The position numbers and the translations under genes were made by a program. 14,176 bases of DNA, from positions 1-14,176 of the forward strand of contig JAUWMS010000009.1 in assembly GCA_030613045.1 (NCBI GenBank), given 5' to 3'. The DNA is from Candidatus Latescibacterota bacterium (lineage in GTDB: Bacteria > Latescibacterota > 4484-107). A model generated the notes under the pieces. That model saw only the letters and a list, made by a program, of their open reading frames with translations. It made no database searches and had not been told where the DNA came from. Numbering within the stretch: position 1 is the first letter of the stretch; each line of letters begins with the position of its first letter. Positions 5,736 through 12,274 of the stretch are shown piece after piece.

Positions 5736-5948
5736 GGAGGGGAATCCGGGTTTCCAAATGATGATGTTCTCGTAAGAAGTCCGAAATCCGCCATAGAGAC
5801 ACAAAGACCAGGGCGAGAAGAAATCACATCATTATTCGAGGTTCCTGCAAAAGTCATAAATAGAAGTCACTGAGCAGGAGTTAAGTACGGTAACCGTAGG
5901 TCTATCCGTTCTTGTCTGACCAAGTCTGAGCTAAATGATCATAAAGAT

Positions 5949-5970
5949 GAACAGACAGAAATGTCTGTTC
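5949..5970. repeat. Perfect 9-bp hairpin with GAAA loop
   Basis: GAACAGACA (5949-5957) and TGTCTGTTC (5962-5970) are exact reverse complements around GAAA. There is no T-run after it on the + strand (TACCAAG follows), so it is more likely a REP-like palindrome than a terminator. Confidence 0.6.
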
Positions 5971-6001
5971 TACCAAGTGTCTGCAAAAAGTCTATCCGAT
6001 C

Positions 6002-6078
6002 AGATTGCTTCGATGCTTCGCGCCTCGCAATGACGATGAGAGCGTCCTTTTGTCTTTGCGAGCGAAGCGAACCACGCA
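6002..6078. repeat. Palindromic GATTGCTTCG...TCGCAATGAC repeat element
   Basis: AGATTGCTTCGATGCTTCGC (from 6002) with CCTCGCAATGAC (6023-6034) is followed by a roughly complementary arm, GTCTTTGCGAGCGAAGCG (from 6052). The same core, AGATTGCTTCGCTGTCGTTC (12010-12029) then GCAATGACA, occurs downstream. This type of element is widespread between genes of many environmental bacteria. Confidence 0.6.
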
Positions 6079-6113
6079 CGTTTTTCCGATTTGTGCAAGC
6101 GGCTCCTTTGCAC

Positions 6114-6137
6114 ACCTGATTCACGAATAATGCAGGT
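6114..6137. repeat. Palindromic remnant matching the ends of the 143-bp element
   Basis: ACCTGATTCACG then AATAATGCAGGT is an almost perfect palindrome of 24 bases. Its right half (GAATAATGCAGG) is identical to the right end of the MITE-like copies at 8093-8235 and 8447-8589. It could be two fused termini left after internal deletion. The ribosome binding site of the methyltransferase begins at its edge. Confidence 0.5.
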
Positions 6138-6145
6138 GAGGTGAT

Positions 6146-6841
6146 ATGAGTTCTTCAAACATTGAAATTCTTGCGTACGAGCCTACGCCACTTGGATTCC
6201 TCTGCCTGAGACGCCGCGAACTGCTTTCTGATCCCGGAACGGTGGTAACGGAAATCACGTTGAACCATGAATTTTTGATGAGCAGCGCCAACACGATTTC
6301 TGAGCGGCAACTCGCGAGGAGCGCACTCGACTTGAACATGGAAACGGACTTGAAGGTTCTCGTCGGCGGGCTTGGCTTGGGTTATACCGCACGCGAAGTG
6401 CTCACCTCCAAGCGCGTTGCTTCTGTCGAAGTAGTTGAGTTATTGCCCGAGGTGATCGCCTGGCTTAATCGCGGACTTTTTCCACTGGCGGAAGAACTCA
6501 AAGCGGATGCCCGTTTATCCGTAGGCGCAGGGGATATTTTCGACAGGCTTTCCAAGCCGCCCGATCGGGAATTCGATCTTATCTTAATTGATGTGGATCA
6601 TGCTCCGGATGAAAACCTGGACCATTCGAATGCCGCCTTCTACACGGAGGCGGGCCTTGGGTCGGCGAAAGCGCATCTAACGTCCCATGGCGTTCTCGCG
6701 GTTTGGTCTTACGCGGAAAACGCTCCATTTGCCGCGGCGCTTCAAGCCGTCTTCAAAACGGTCAGCGTGCAACCCGTATCCTTTGAAAACAAGCTGATGG
6801 ATGGGATTATTACGGATTGGCTGTTCTTTGCACGGGAATAG
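6146..6841 (+). CDS. Spermidine-synthase-like SAM-dependent methyltransferase, 231 aa
   Basis: ATG 6146 follows AGGTGAGG (6134-6141) four bases before it. The Rossmann core is clear: LKVLVGGLGLGYTAREVL at 69-86 with the glycine loop GGLGLG, the acidic end of strand 2 in VEVVELLPEVI (Glu98), and LILIDVDHAP at 145-154, where Asp150 is in the position of the catalytic/gate region of spermidine synthases. Proteins of this type bind S-adenosylmethionine or its decarboxylated form. The substrate is unknown, and the polyamine-binding Asp/Tyr pattern of true SpeE cannot be confirmed. The protein is soluble and slightly shorter than SpeE (about 280). It precedes URO-D-like protein 1 by 54 bases on the same strand, so co-transcription is possible. 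Confidence 0.85.
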   Translation: MSSSNIEILAYEPTPLGFLCLRRRELLSDPGTVVTEITLNHEFLMSSANTISERQLARSALDLNMETDLKVLVGGLGLGYTAREVLTSKRVASVEVVELLPEVIAWLNRGLFPLAEELKADARLSVGAGDIFDRLSKPPDREFDLILIDVDHAPDENLDHSNAAFYTEAGLGSAKAHLTSHGVLAVWSYAENAPFAAALQAVFKTVSVQPVSFENKLMDGIITDWLFFARE

Positions 6842-6895
6842 CCATTCGGTTTTAACGGGATCTTTTTGACCCACGTTTTGAATTGAGGATGAACG

Positions 6896-7987
6896 ATGAA
6901 AACCGACGTACTCCACTGGTTGGAAGGAAATCCCACGGGGAAACGCCCTTCAAAGGAGACGCTCAATCATCCCGGGATTATCGAGCTGGTTTCGGGTCGT
7001 GACGTGTTCCGGGAGACCCCGGAGGCTTTTCTCAGCGCGTACGAAGCGCTCGGGATTGACATTATCAACACAGTGCCGGAGGAAAATGCTCCGCCTCCGG
7101 CCAGGCCCGGACAGGTCATCCAGCGAAAAGGCGGCCGGGTTCAGGAGTCGTATCTCGGCGTGTTCAACACCACCTCGCGGATGAAGTTTCCGTACGAGAC
7201 GGTGGAGGACTTCTGGAAGGCGGACATGGCCGCGCTGGAGTATGCCGATCTGGATCTTCCCGGGGCTCAGTATTTTATGCCGTGCACGCGGGAAGCCATC
7301 GAGCGCAAGACGGCGTTCGTCGGCGAGGTCGGCCTCTATTACTACCAGCTCTATACCACGCTTTTCATGTGGGGAGGCGAAGCGCTGGGCTGGGAAATTT
7401 TTATGCTGGCGGCGGGCATGGATCCCGAAAGGGTCGACGGGCATTTTCTGGAACCCGTGTTCCGGAAGAGCAGGGAGATTGTAACGATGCTGTCGGAACT
7501 CGATAGTCCGTGGGTGTTCTGTCACGACGACATTGCCATGACCACGGGCCCTGCGTTCCGGCCGGATTGGTACCGAACCTATATATTCCCCCGGTACAAG
7601 GAACTCTGGAACATTCCTCATTCCAAGGGGAAGAAGGTGTTTTTCGTGGCGGACGGGAAGCTGGATTGGGCGCTCGAAGCGCTCAGGGACAGTGGGTGCG
7701 ACGGGGTGATGTTTGAATCTCCGGCCACCGATCTAAATGCGGTGGTTGATATTTGGGGAGATGCGTTTTTTATCGGGGGGATTGATGCCCAGATTCTGAC
7801 GCGCGGGACGCCCGATGACGTGCGTGGCCACGTCGCGGATGTTCACCATAAGACGCGCGACTGCAAAGGGTTTGCCCTGTGCTGTTCGGGAGGGTTGTTC
7901 GGGAATATCCCTCTGCAAAATCTGGAAGCCTATTTCGACGCGCGGGTTGAACTGGGGTACACGAAACCGGATTGGCGACAGTCGTAA
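6896..7987 (+). CDS. URO-D/MtaA-fold protein 1, 363 aa
   Basis: ATG 6896 follows GAGGA with normal spacing. The length and motif order fit the uroporphyrinogen decarboxylase superfamily of the corrinoid-methyltransferase-like branch: a first-strand region, HDDIAMTTGPAFRPDWYR at 210-227, KVFFVADGKLDWALEALRDS at 247-266, GGIDAQILTRGTPDDV at 294-309 and CCSGGLFGNIPL at 329-340. MtaA/MtbA-type members use a His-x-Cys...Cys zinc site to move methyl groups from corrinoids. Here the HxC position reads VAD, so zinc-dependent methyl transfer is doubtful although the later Cys pair (329-330) is present. It is not HemE, since the haem-pathway substrate motifs at the N-terminus are absent. The specific substrate is unknown. 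Cytoplasmic. Confidence 0.85.
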   Translation: MKTDVLHWLEGNPTGKRPSKETLNHPGIIELVSGRDVFRETPEAFLSAYEALGIDIINTVPEENAPPPARPGQVIQRKGGRVQESYLGVFNTTSRMKFPYETVEDFWKADMAALEYADLDLPGAQYFMPCTREAIERKTAFVGEVGLYYYQLYTTLFMWGGEALGWEIFMLAAGMDPERVDGHFLEPVFRKSREIVTMLSELDSPWVFCHDDIAMTTGPAFRPDWYRTYIFPRYKELWNIPHSKGKKVFFVADGKLDWALEALRDSGCDGVMFESPATDLNAVVDIWGDAFFIGGIDAQILTRGTPDDVRGHVADVHHKTRDCKGFALCCSGGLFGNIPLQNLEAYFDARVELGYTKPDWRQS

Positions 7988-8010
7988 TCCTACCGTAAAG
8001 ACGTAATTTT

Positions 8011-8040
8011 ACCGCAAAGGCGCAAAGAACGCAAAGGGGA
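8011..8040 (+). repeat. Purine-rich CGCAAAG dispersed repeat
   Basis: ACCGCAAAGGCGCAAAG followed by AACGCAAAGGGGA begins 23 bases after the stop of URO-D-like protein 1. It is the CAAAG variant of the repeats at 4649-4675 and 12275-12328. Confidence 0.65.
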
Positions 8041-8092
8041 ACAAACGGCCTGATCGTTTGATGATCTGAAAGGACGCTCCTTTTGGGGTTGG

Positions 8093-8235
8093 CCCTGGAT
8101 TATTCACAAGTCTTGGATGATGTGCCCCGACTTCAGGCTTTTCTTGAAAAATAGCGTTTTGAAACCGGAAATCCAAAACACCTTGCTGCACAAAGGCAAA
8201 AGAGGATTTTGGGCAGATTTGTGAATAATGCAGGG
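8093..8235. mobile_element. MITE-like element, copy 1 (143 bp)
   Basis: The left end CCCTGGATTATTCACAAGTC and the right end (8216-8235, reverse complement CCCTGCATTATTCACAAATC) match at 18 of 20 positions, so the unit has terminal inverted repeats. The interior has no transposase. A second copy of the same length lies 211 bases downstream in the same orientation, about 93 percent identical by eye (10 differences). Confidence 0.65.
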
Positions 8236-8297
8236 GAGATGGCCCGTCAGGGACAGGATATTTATAGCAGTCGAAAATAGCCGATATGCTTCCCCCA

Positions 8298-8443
8298 GTC
8301 CCGTGAGGGACGAAATAGACACGGCAAACACATAATGACGAAAGGTGCATTCGGAAGGATATTGGATGAATATGCTGTCCCTACGGGACTGGGAAATGTT
8401 TTTTGGGATTGTTTTGCTATAGATATTTTGTCCCTAACGGGAC
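8298..8443. repeat. Three GTCCC...GGGAC hairpins between the MITE-like copies
   Basis: GTCCCGTGAGGGAC (8298-8311), GTCCCTACGGGAC (8377-8389) and GTCCCTAACGGGAC (8430-8443) are short perfect stems with 3-4 base loops. The segment TTGCTATAGATATTTTGTCC near the third and GACAGGATATTTATAGCAG near 8257 (reversed) show that a longer unit is repeated in both orientations. They are not followed by T-runs as terminators would be. Confidence 0.6.
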
Positions 8444-8446
8444 AGA

Positions 8447-8589
8447 ACCTGGGTTATTTACAAGTCTTGGATGATGCGCCCCGGCTTCAGGCTTTTTTTG
8501 AAAAATAGCGTTTTGAAACCGGAAATCCAAACCACGTTGCTGCTCAAAGGCAAAAGAGGATTTTGGGCAGATTTGTGAATAATGCAGGT
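8447..8589. mobile_element. MITE-like element, copy 2 (143 bp)
   Basis: Same length and orientation as copy 1. The ends are ACCTGGGTTATTTACAAGTC and, as reverse complement of 8570-8589, ACCTGCATTATTCACAAATC. The outermost base differs between copies (C/G pair in copy 1, A/T pair here) but pairing between the two ends is kept in both. The right end lies 85 bases before the start of the HAD gene. Confidence 0.65.
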
Positions 8590-8673
8590 TATGTCGTTTG
8601 TGCTGCGAAAGAGAATTTCCAGACACGTTATACGGAGCAAAAAACGGAGGACTTTAACGAGGAGAGGTCTCAT

Positions 8674-9381
8674 TTGCGAGCGATAACCACCATCATTTTC
8701 GACTTAGACGGCACTTTGGTGGATTCGAGTGCCGACATTTTCAACTGCGTTAATCTGGCCTTGCAGGAAATGGCCCTGCCGGAAGTGACCATGGAACAGG
8801 CCAAAAAAGGCATCGGTCCCGGCTCGCAGGTGTTCACGCAGACGATGCTGCCTCGTGATCAATTTCACCGCTGGGAGGAGCTTCTGCAAATTTATCGGCG
8901 GTTCTACGTGGACCGGTGCACGGAGCGATCCACGCTTTATCCCGGCGTGGAAGCACTCATCCGGCGATTGAATGGGTCGTCGCCGACCAATCCCAACCTG
9001 GCCGTAGCCACGAACAAACCCCGCTCCATGACCGACCGGATTCTGGATCACTTCGGATTGCTTCCCGAGTTTCGCGTGGTCATCGGGCCGGAGGACGTCG
9101 TCCGCCTGAAACCCGATCCGGAGATGATCCACACCATCCTGCGCAACACCGGAAGCCCACCCGAAGAAGCCCTGCTCGTGGGAGACACCGACAACGACAT
9201 CCGGGCCGGAAAAAACGCCCGCATCCTCACGTGTGGCGCGGCGTATGGCTATTTCCCCAGGGAGCGTTTGCAGGCGCAGCATCCGGATTTTCTGATAGAC
9301 GCTCCGATGGAATTGCTGACCGTTCTGGATGGAAGGCTGCCGAAAGGGGAACGCAAAGGGGGAAGCGCAAGTACCCAGTGA
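8674..9381 (+). CDS. HAD phosphatase, phosphoglycolate-phosphatase-like, 235 aa
   Basis: The start is set at TTG 8674, with GGAGAGG at 8661-8667, because it gives the family N-terminus MRAITTIIFDLDGTLVDS. The longer frame from 8563 starts inside the MITE-like element. Motifs are complete: nucleophile Asp10 and acid Asp12 in FDLDGT, Thr113 in AVATNKP, Lys146 in RLKPDP, and the metal-binding acids in GDTDNDIRAG (171-179). An alpha-helical cap lies at about 20-85. The closest pattern is Gph (phosphoglycolate phosphatase), which removes 2-phosphoglycolate, but PpaX and other small-molecule HAD phosphatases share it. The last 15 residues (RLPKGERKGGSASTQ) run into repeat-like DNA and look like an extended, non-conserved tail. 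Cytoplasmic. It converges on URO-D-like protein 2. Confidence 0.85.
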   Translation: MRAITTIIFDLDGTLVDSSADIFNCVNLALQEMALPEVTMEQAKKGIGPGSQVFTQTMLPRDQFHRWEELLQIYRRFYVDRCTERSTLYPGVEALIRRLNGSSPTNPNLAVATNKPRSMTDRILDHFGLLPEFRVVIGPEDVVRLKPDPEMIHTILRNTGSPPEEALLVGDTDNDIRAGKNARILTCGAAYGYFPRERLQAQHPDFLIDAPMELLTVLDGRLPKGERKGGSASTQ

Positions 9382-9390
9382 AACGTGAGG

Positions 9391-9412
9391 CGTAAAACGT
9401 AAAACGTAAAAA
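9391..9412. repeat. Tandem CGTAAAA repeat between convergent genes
   Basis: Three copies of CGTAAAA follow one another, preceded by the related AAACGTGAGG. They lie between the stop of the HAD gene and the 3' end of the minus-strand URO-D-like gene 2. Confidence 0.6.
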
Positions 9413-9429
9413 CCACACCACGCAACACG

Positions 9430-10515
9430 TTAGTAAGCTCCGAACTCCCTGTAGGCTTCAAAAAGTGCGAGGATATTCTCCGTAGGCGTATCCGGCTGAA
9501 TATTGTGCGCGGTGCAAACGATGTATCCGCCGCCGGACTTTCCCGCGTCCATCTGTCTCCGGACATGCTCCCGGACAGCTTCGGGCGTGCCATTGGGAAG
9601 CACCTCCTGAATGTCAATCCCTCCCTGAAACGCCAGATCTCTTCCGTACTCCCGTTTCAGTTTTTTCAGATCCATCCCGGCGGCTTTGGGCTGAAGCGAC
9701 TGAAGAATATCCAGTCCGGCTTCGATAAAGTCCGGGATAAGCGCCACCACAGACCCGCACGTATGGTGCATCACCCGGATGCCGTATTGGTGTGCGAGCG
9801 CGATATACTCCCGAAATCCCCGGCGGAAATATCTTCGCCACATCGCGATGTCCATCATCGGCCCCGACTGGGTGCCGAAATCATCGCCCATCATGAAAAT
9901 ATCAATCTTGCCGTCAGCGGCCTCAAAGACCCGGCGGTTGTACTCGAGGAAATACTCCCGGATGTGCCCCACAACAGCCTCGACCATCTTCGCATCGAGC
10001 GCGAGATCCATATACGCCTGCTCCATCCCCCGAAGATACATCATCGGCTTGAGTTGGGCCGTGCGATCCAGACGATCCCCGGCATTGACCACCGCGTACC
10101 CTTCAAAGCGTTCGCAATCCGCCTTCAGCGTGGAATAATCCCATCCGTCCGGTGAGGGCCATCCCGGGTATCGGTCCGCCTCTTCCGCGGTCTTCATCTC
10201 CGCCAGTGGGGAGTCCACCACGTGCTTGTAGCTCCACCGGAATGCCCCGCGCTCCACGAACATCCGTTTCCGGCGCACGCCCCAGAGGTCTTCTACGCTC
10301 CCATCCTGATAGGTCTTAAGCTCCTGGCCGGCATAGCTGGGCCCTGGAATCGTACGCAGATCCACGTCCAATCGCCGTAGCAACGCCTCCTTGTCCGCAA
10401 GGCCAAAGTGGCGCCCAAGCCGCTCCGTAACCTCCGGAGCCGCCCAATAATCCACGGGCACCCGATCCGGTTCCTGATGTCCGATTGCCGTCAAAACACG
10501 TTGTTTGGAAGTCAT
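9430..10515 (-). CDS. URO-D/MtaA-family protein 2, 361 aa
   Basis: The ATG (10513-10515) follows GGGAGG on the minus strand. The N-terminus MTSKQRVLTAIGHQEPDRVP is the classic opening of MtaA/CmuA/URO-D-like proteins. Further motifs are DIFMMGDDFGTQSGPMM at 205-221, the putative zinc ligands in HHTCGS (His251, Cys253), GGIDIQEVLPNGTPEAV at 298-314 and Cys334 in IVCTAHNIQPDTP. This keeps the His-x-Cys...Cys set that protein 1 lacks. Members of this branch are methyltransferases acting with corrinoid proteins, or proteins of unknown function often expanded in Planctomycetes-, Latescibacterota- and Lentisphaerota-like genomes. No corrinoid-binding protein is encoded in the window, so the partner and substrate are unknown. 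Confidence 0.88.
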   Translation of the reverse strand: MTSKQRVLTAIGHQEPDRVPVDYWAAPEVTERLGRHFGLADKEALLRRLDVDLRTIPGPSYAGQELKTYQDGSVEDLWGVRRKRMFVERGAFRWSYKHVVDSPLAEMKTAEEADRYPGWPSPDGWDYSTLKADCERFEGYAVVNAGDRLDRTAQLKPMMYLRGMEQAYMDLALDAKMVEAVVGHIREYFLEYNRRVFEAADGKIDIFMMGDDFGTQSGPMMDIAMWRRYFRRGFREYIALAHQYGIRVMHHTCGSVVALIPDFIEAGLDILQSLQPKAAGMDLKKLKREYGRDLAFQGGIDIQEVLPNGTPEAVREHVRRQMDAGKSGGGYIVCTAHNIQPDTPTENILALFEAYREFGAY

Positions 10516-10882
10516 GCGCTTTCAATCCTCCCCTCTCAGGTCAATGATCTCCCGCTTCATGCGATCCCGATCTGGAATCTTCGGGCGGTTCTCGACTCTG
10601 CGCGATGATCACGTTCAACTGAAAAAAGGTTCCGGCTTCCATCCCTAACAAGGTCAACATGTCGAGGCTACTTAGGCGACACAGCCCAAAAGGTCGAGGC
10701 AGCCCAACAGAAAGAGCCTCGACTGAGAGTGTCGCCCTAGTCGACACTCCTTTTATCGAACTGTGACGACTTATTGGACTGCCTCGACTTCCTGATTTCA
10801 CAGGCTGCTTTCATAAAGCCCGGGAATAAGCCCGGCCGCTTCTATGGCAAAGAAGTGAGTGGGTCTTCAATCGTCCTCTCGT
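10516..10882. other. Gene-free stretch with a nested palindrome and a possible gene-end remnant
   Basis: On the minus strand, about 10526-10610, a frame ends in MKREIIDLRGED just before URO-D-like gene 2, and the adjacent frame upstream reads FFQLNVIIAQSRE. Together they could be a frameshifted tail of a lost gene, but this is too short to name. From 10673 to 10800 the DNA is filled with GTCGAGGC/GCCTCGAC palindromes. The rest shows nothing recognisable. Confidence 0.35.
10673..10739. repeat. Nested palindromic element with GTCGAGGC arms
   Basis: An outer stem, GGCGACAC (10675-10682) with GTGTCGCC (10729-10736), encloses an inner stem, GTCGAGGC (10693-10700) with GCCTCGAC (10716-10723). The inner 31 bases reappear in reverse orientation at 12060-12090. 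A diverged third piece, ATTGGACTGCCTCGACTTCC, lies at about 10773-10792. Confidence 0.65.
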
Positions 10883-11167
10883 TTACACGGATCGCCAGAG
10901 CACCCACATCCCTTTTTTCCGTCCACCGTCCGGCTTGCGGTCATAGTAGAGTTCGAAAGCTTCTCCGGAGTCCGTACGCACCCGAAAAAAGGTGCGTCCG
11001 ACGCCCCACGACCCGGCCCCTTTGCCATCGCCGCTCTGCCACTCCCTTTCCACCCGGACCACACGATAATTTCTTCCCCGCCAGCGGAAGGCGGATGGCG
11101 CGATAGCGACCTTCTCGAAATGTCCCCGGTCGAACGCCACAGAGATGATTTCACCGATGAATGCCAT
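10883..11167 (-). CDS. DUF6504-like small protein, 94 aa
   Basis: Reading from ATG 11165-11167, the protein has the pattern VAFDRG at 10-15, then FRWRGRNYRVVRVEREW (27-43), a variable middle, and RTFFRVRTDSGEAFELYYDR (58-77). It resembles short DUF6504 proteins, in which an 'F.WRGR.Y.V..V...W' motif is followed by 'TFYRVRT..G..FELY.D'. Function is unknown. It is soluble and basic, with alternating hydrophobic residues typical of a small beta barrel. No clear Shine-Dalgarno is seen, and an internal GTG start is possible. A CACAGAG repeat starts only about 14 bases upstream, so its original promoter may have been displaced. Family call is from pattern memory. Confidence 0.65.
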   Translation of the reverse strand: MAFIGEIISVAFDRGHFEKVAIAPSAFRWRGRNYRVVRVEREWQSGDGKGAGSWGVGRTFFRVRTDSGEAFELYYDRKPDGGRKKGMWVLWRSV

Positions 11168-11180
11168 AGCTCAGACCAAT

Positions 11181-11217
11181 CACGAAGACACAGAGACACA
11201 GAGACACAGAGGCACAG
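11181..11217 (+). repeat. Tandem ACACAGAG repeat
   Basis: CACGAAGACACAGAGACACA then GAGACACAGAGGCACAG contains four CACAGAG-type units of 8 bases. The reverse strand gives a Leu-Cys-Val-Ser pseudo-protein in several overlapping frames. The following 230 bases up to 11447 contain no supported gene. Confidence 0.65.
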
Positions 11218-11447
11218 CGCGGCCAAGCTGCAAATAATCCCCAAAAACAGCGGGACACGGAATCCACGAATTTTCACGGATCAAACAAAGGAGTATGGGT
11301 GGAAAGACCAACAATCCAACCCAACCTCGCCCAACAAGAACTTTATGAGAAATTCTGCAGGTCAATAGTACAGAGAAGGTTATGTCGGATTTTTTGCTGT
11401 CCTGGTATCCCTGTGGCGAGAGAGCGTGTCCTGTTTTTCGTCGGCAG

Positions 11448-11942
11448 TCACAGGTCAACGACCTCCACCTTCATGCCATCCAGATCTAAAATTGCCGCCG
11501 TGCACCGGCCGCTCACCCATCCGCACACTTCGCCGGGGTTGACCACCAACGTGGGGCCTTCCCGGACGTCCGCCTCGTGCGTATGCCCGTACACGATGAC
11601 GTCGAAATCGCCGCTGTGGGCCAACGCCTCTATGCAGCTCGGCTCGTGCATCAGGACGAATTTTTTTCCTTCGTACAGAAACGTGTGCACCCCGGCGTAG
11701 ATCTCCCCGATCTCCCGGAACGCCTTTCGCAGCCCCGCGCACTCCCCGTCGTTGTTTCCGAAGACGCCGACGAAGGCGCTGTCTAACTTTCCAATATCCT
11801 TCGCGGTAAAGGGCGCCACAAAATCCCCGGCGTGCAGCACCAACCCCACACCCCGGTCGTTGAGCAACGCCACCGCTTTTTGTATGGCCGGACGATGATC
11901 GTGCGTATCCGCGATCAGCCCCACCAAATGGGGATGTTTCAT
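11448..11942 (-). CDS. YfcE/MJ0936-type metallophosphoesterase, 164 aa
   Basis: ATG (11940-11942) follows GAGGAG on the minus strand with about six bases between. All calcineurin-like metal motifs are present: Asp12 and His14 in ADTHDH, GD at 39-40, GNND at 62-65, His99 in LMHEP, and GHTH at 119-122, with NPGE at 135-138 typical of the YfcE/MJ0936 subfamily. These are small di-metal phosphodiesterases of the cytoplasm with activity on model phosphodiesters and a poorly defined natural substrate. The length equals the family norm. It appears to be a single-gene unit; the neighbouring DUF6504-like gene is about 280 bases further on the same strand beyond the tandem repeat. Confidence 0.9.
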   Translation of the reverse strand: MKHPHLVGLIADTHDHRPAIQKAVALLNDRGVGLVLHAGDFVAPFTAKDIGKLDSAFVGVFGNNDGECAGLRKAFREIGEIYAGVHTFLYEGKKFVLMHEPSCIEALAHSGDFDVIVYGHTHEADVREGPTLVVNPGEVCGWVSGRCTAAILDLDGMKVEVVDL

Positions 11943-12059
11943 CCGATTCTCCTCATAAATAGTAGGTTATGTCTATTCGGTGGAGCCTCTTGCAAAAGTC
12001 CAAGAAACGAGATTGCTTCGCTGTCGTTCGCAATGACATACCGTTTGGATGGTTTTTTA

Positions 12060-12090
12060 TTCGAGGCTCCTTCTATTGGGCTGCCTCGAC
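12060..12090. repeat. Second copy of the 31-bp GAGGC...GCCTC palindromic repeat
   Basis: TCGAGGCTCCTTCTATTGGG then CTGCCTCGAC matches the reverse complement of 10693-10723 at all but about three positions. The stem arms (TCGAGGC, GCCTCGA) are conserved in both. Confidence 0.65.
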
Positions 12091-12110
12091 TTCGTAAAAA
12101 GATAATTCTT

Positions 12111-12202
12111 GCCACGAAGAACGCTAAGGGCACTAAGAAAAAAGCATAACCATATAATTATTAGGTAGTTTTCTTCTTCGCGTCCTTGGCGCCCTTCGTG
12201 GC
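12111..12202. repeat. Imperfect long inverted repeat with GCCACGAAG ends
   Basis: The arm at 12111-12139 (GCCACGAAGAACGCTAAGGG...) and the arm at 12174-12202 (...GCGCCCTTCGTGGC) are complementary at most positions, with perfect 9-bp ends GCCACGAAG/CTTCGTGGC. The 34-base centre is AT-rich (CATATAATTATTAGG). The arms are built from the same purine-rich unit as the CAAAG repeats, here in opposite orientations. Confidence 0.65.
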
Positions 12203-12274
12203 AAAATCAGCTTTAGAACCTTTTTAAGAGAGGAGCATTGGATAAACCTTTTGCAAGAGTCTCGTATCCCTTTT

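Larger units (their letters stand above)
5736..6113. other. Gene-free stretch filled with short palindromic repeats
   Basis: No coding frame is convincing. It contains a weak CAGAG-type run (about 5792-5808), a TATTCGAGGTTCCTGCAAAAGT segment near 5834-5855 that resembles 11975-12000 and 12057-12071, the GAACAGACA hairpin (5949-5970), and a GATTGCTTCG/TCGCAATGAC palindromic element (6002-6078). Two near-identical GTCTATCCG segments occur at about 5900 and 5988. Confidence 0.6.

Noticed and set aside
8093..8589. CRISPR-like array
   Set aside because: Only two 143-bp copies with one 211-bp interval; no short regular direct repeats with spacers and no cas genes.
8009..8626. Two similar minus-strand frames (113 and 69 codons) with the shared segment SQICPKSSFAF
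   Set aside because: The similarity comes from the two MITE-like copies themselves; the frames start and end in different flanks and have no initiation signals, so repeat DNA explains them.
8563..8673. Longer N-terminal start for the HAD protein
   Set aside because: The extra 37 codons begin inside the MITE-like element; the family motif starts right after TTG 8674, which has its own Shine-Dalgarno.
10867..11458. Several overlapping minus-strand frames with LCLCVSVSLCLRD-like sequence
   Set aside because: They are translations of the reverse strand of the ACACAGAG repeat and its flanks; repeat-derived, not conserved proteins.
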